Shown: in pieces, positions 4,873 through 5,042 of the stretch | Numbering within the stretch: the stretch's first letter is position 1 | Layout: each line of letters starts with the position of its first letter | Assembly (NCBI GenBank): GCA_002772195.1 | Contig: PCSG01000294.1 | Span: 4,976 to 10,017 of the forward strand | From: Desulfobacterales bacterium CG23_combo_of_CG06-09_8_20_14_all_51_8 | GTDB lineage: Bacteria; Desulfobacterota; Desulfobacteria; Desulfobacterales; Desulfosalsimonadaceae | Length of the DNA: 5,042 nucleotides | Reading direction: 5' to 3' | The notes under the pieces: model-generated | Database searches by the model: none | Told to the model about the DNA's origin: nothing | Seen by the model: only the letters and a program-made list of their open reading frames with translations | Made by a program: the position numbers and the translations under genes

Positions 4873-5042
4873 TCAGTCACGGATCTCCTCTTCCGAGATC
4901 TCCAGCAAAGGCGCAAGATCCGGCAGCATCATTTTCAGCACCTGGACCGGTAGCGAACTGGAAAATTCATAATCACCGGCACTGGGTCCGGCGACATAAG
5001 CGGTGATGGTTCCGAAAAACCGGTCGCCGATGAAAAAAACGA
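4873..5042 (-). CDS. Partial protein of unknown function, C-terminal end
   Basis: The minus strand is open from the right window edge to a TGA at 4875-4873, giving the last 55 residues of a protein whose start lies outside. The visible end contains FFIGDRFFGTITAYVAG, then a GDYEFSSSLP segment and an acidic tail ISEEEIRD. It is not recognised. Codon use looks like the other genes here, and the frame ends just beyond the terminator of the convergent unit, as expected for a real gene. It could be a conserved hypothetical cytoplasmic protein; no signal or membrane segment is visible in this part. Confidence 0.6.
   Translation of the reverse strand, partial: VFFIGDRFFGTITAYVAGPSAGDYEFSSSLPVQVLKMMLPDLAPLLEISEEEIRD

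Overview
The window reads as chromosomal DNA of a Gram-negative bacterium. The soluble PAS-PAS NarX-type kinase, the LuxR-type regulator and the LysM/YkuD transpeptidase resemble proteins common in sulfate-reducing or metal-reducing Desulfobacterota (former Deltaproteobacteria). This is inference from protein style and roughly balanced base composition; there is no rRNA or marker gene. I see no mobile element, CRISPR array, tRNA or rRNA.

Left part (1-2442): a partial divergent gene (minus, 1-86) opens with a membrane segment. An AT-rich promoter gap follows, then a NarL/FixJ response regulator (plus, 271-900). Facing it tail to tail across 56 bases is a cytoplasmic PAS-PAS histidine kinase (minus, 957-2420). 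The two are very probably a sensor-regulator pair although they are convergent and cannot share a transcript. The kinase lies 21 bases downstream of, and in line with, a gene resembling DUF1796, a putative papain-like cysteine peptidase family (minus, 2442-3032). That gene's start overlaps a nine-codon leader ORF carrying the only good ribosome binding site nearby.

Middle (3033-3469): a long non-coding, divergent control region. It holds three TTGAC-type -35 elements on the plus strand about 57-58 bases apart, one on the minus strand, and two short perfect inverted repeats placed on promoter elements.

Right part (3470-4864): a secreted L,D-transpeptidase with a LysM-like N-terminal part and a complete YkuD active-site motif, then a small alanine-zipper lipoprotein (Lpp/OprI type) ending in Lys-Lys, then a strong intrinsic terminator. 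This looks like a self-contained outer-membrane-to-peptidoglycan tethering module: the lipoprotein is the tether and the transpeptidase the likely enzyme linking its C-terminal lysine to peptidoglycan. A further minus-strand gene of unknown function enters from the right edge (4873-5042).

The most interesting leads are this module outside its best-studied hosts (with a longer-than-usual zipper and a cysteine in the coiled-coil core), and the peptidase-like gene/kinase operon with its leader ORF.
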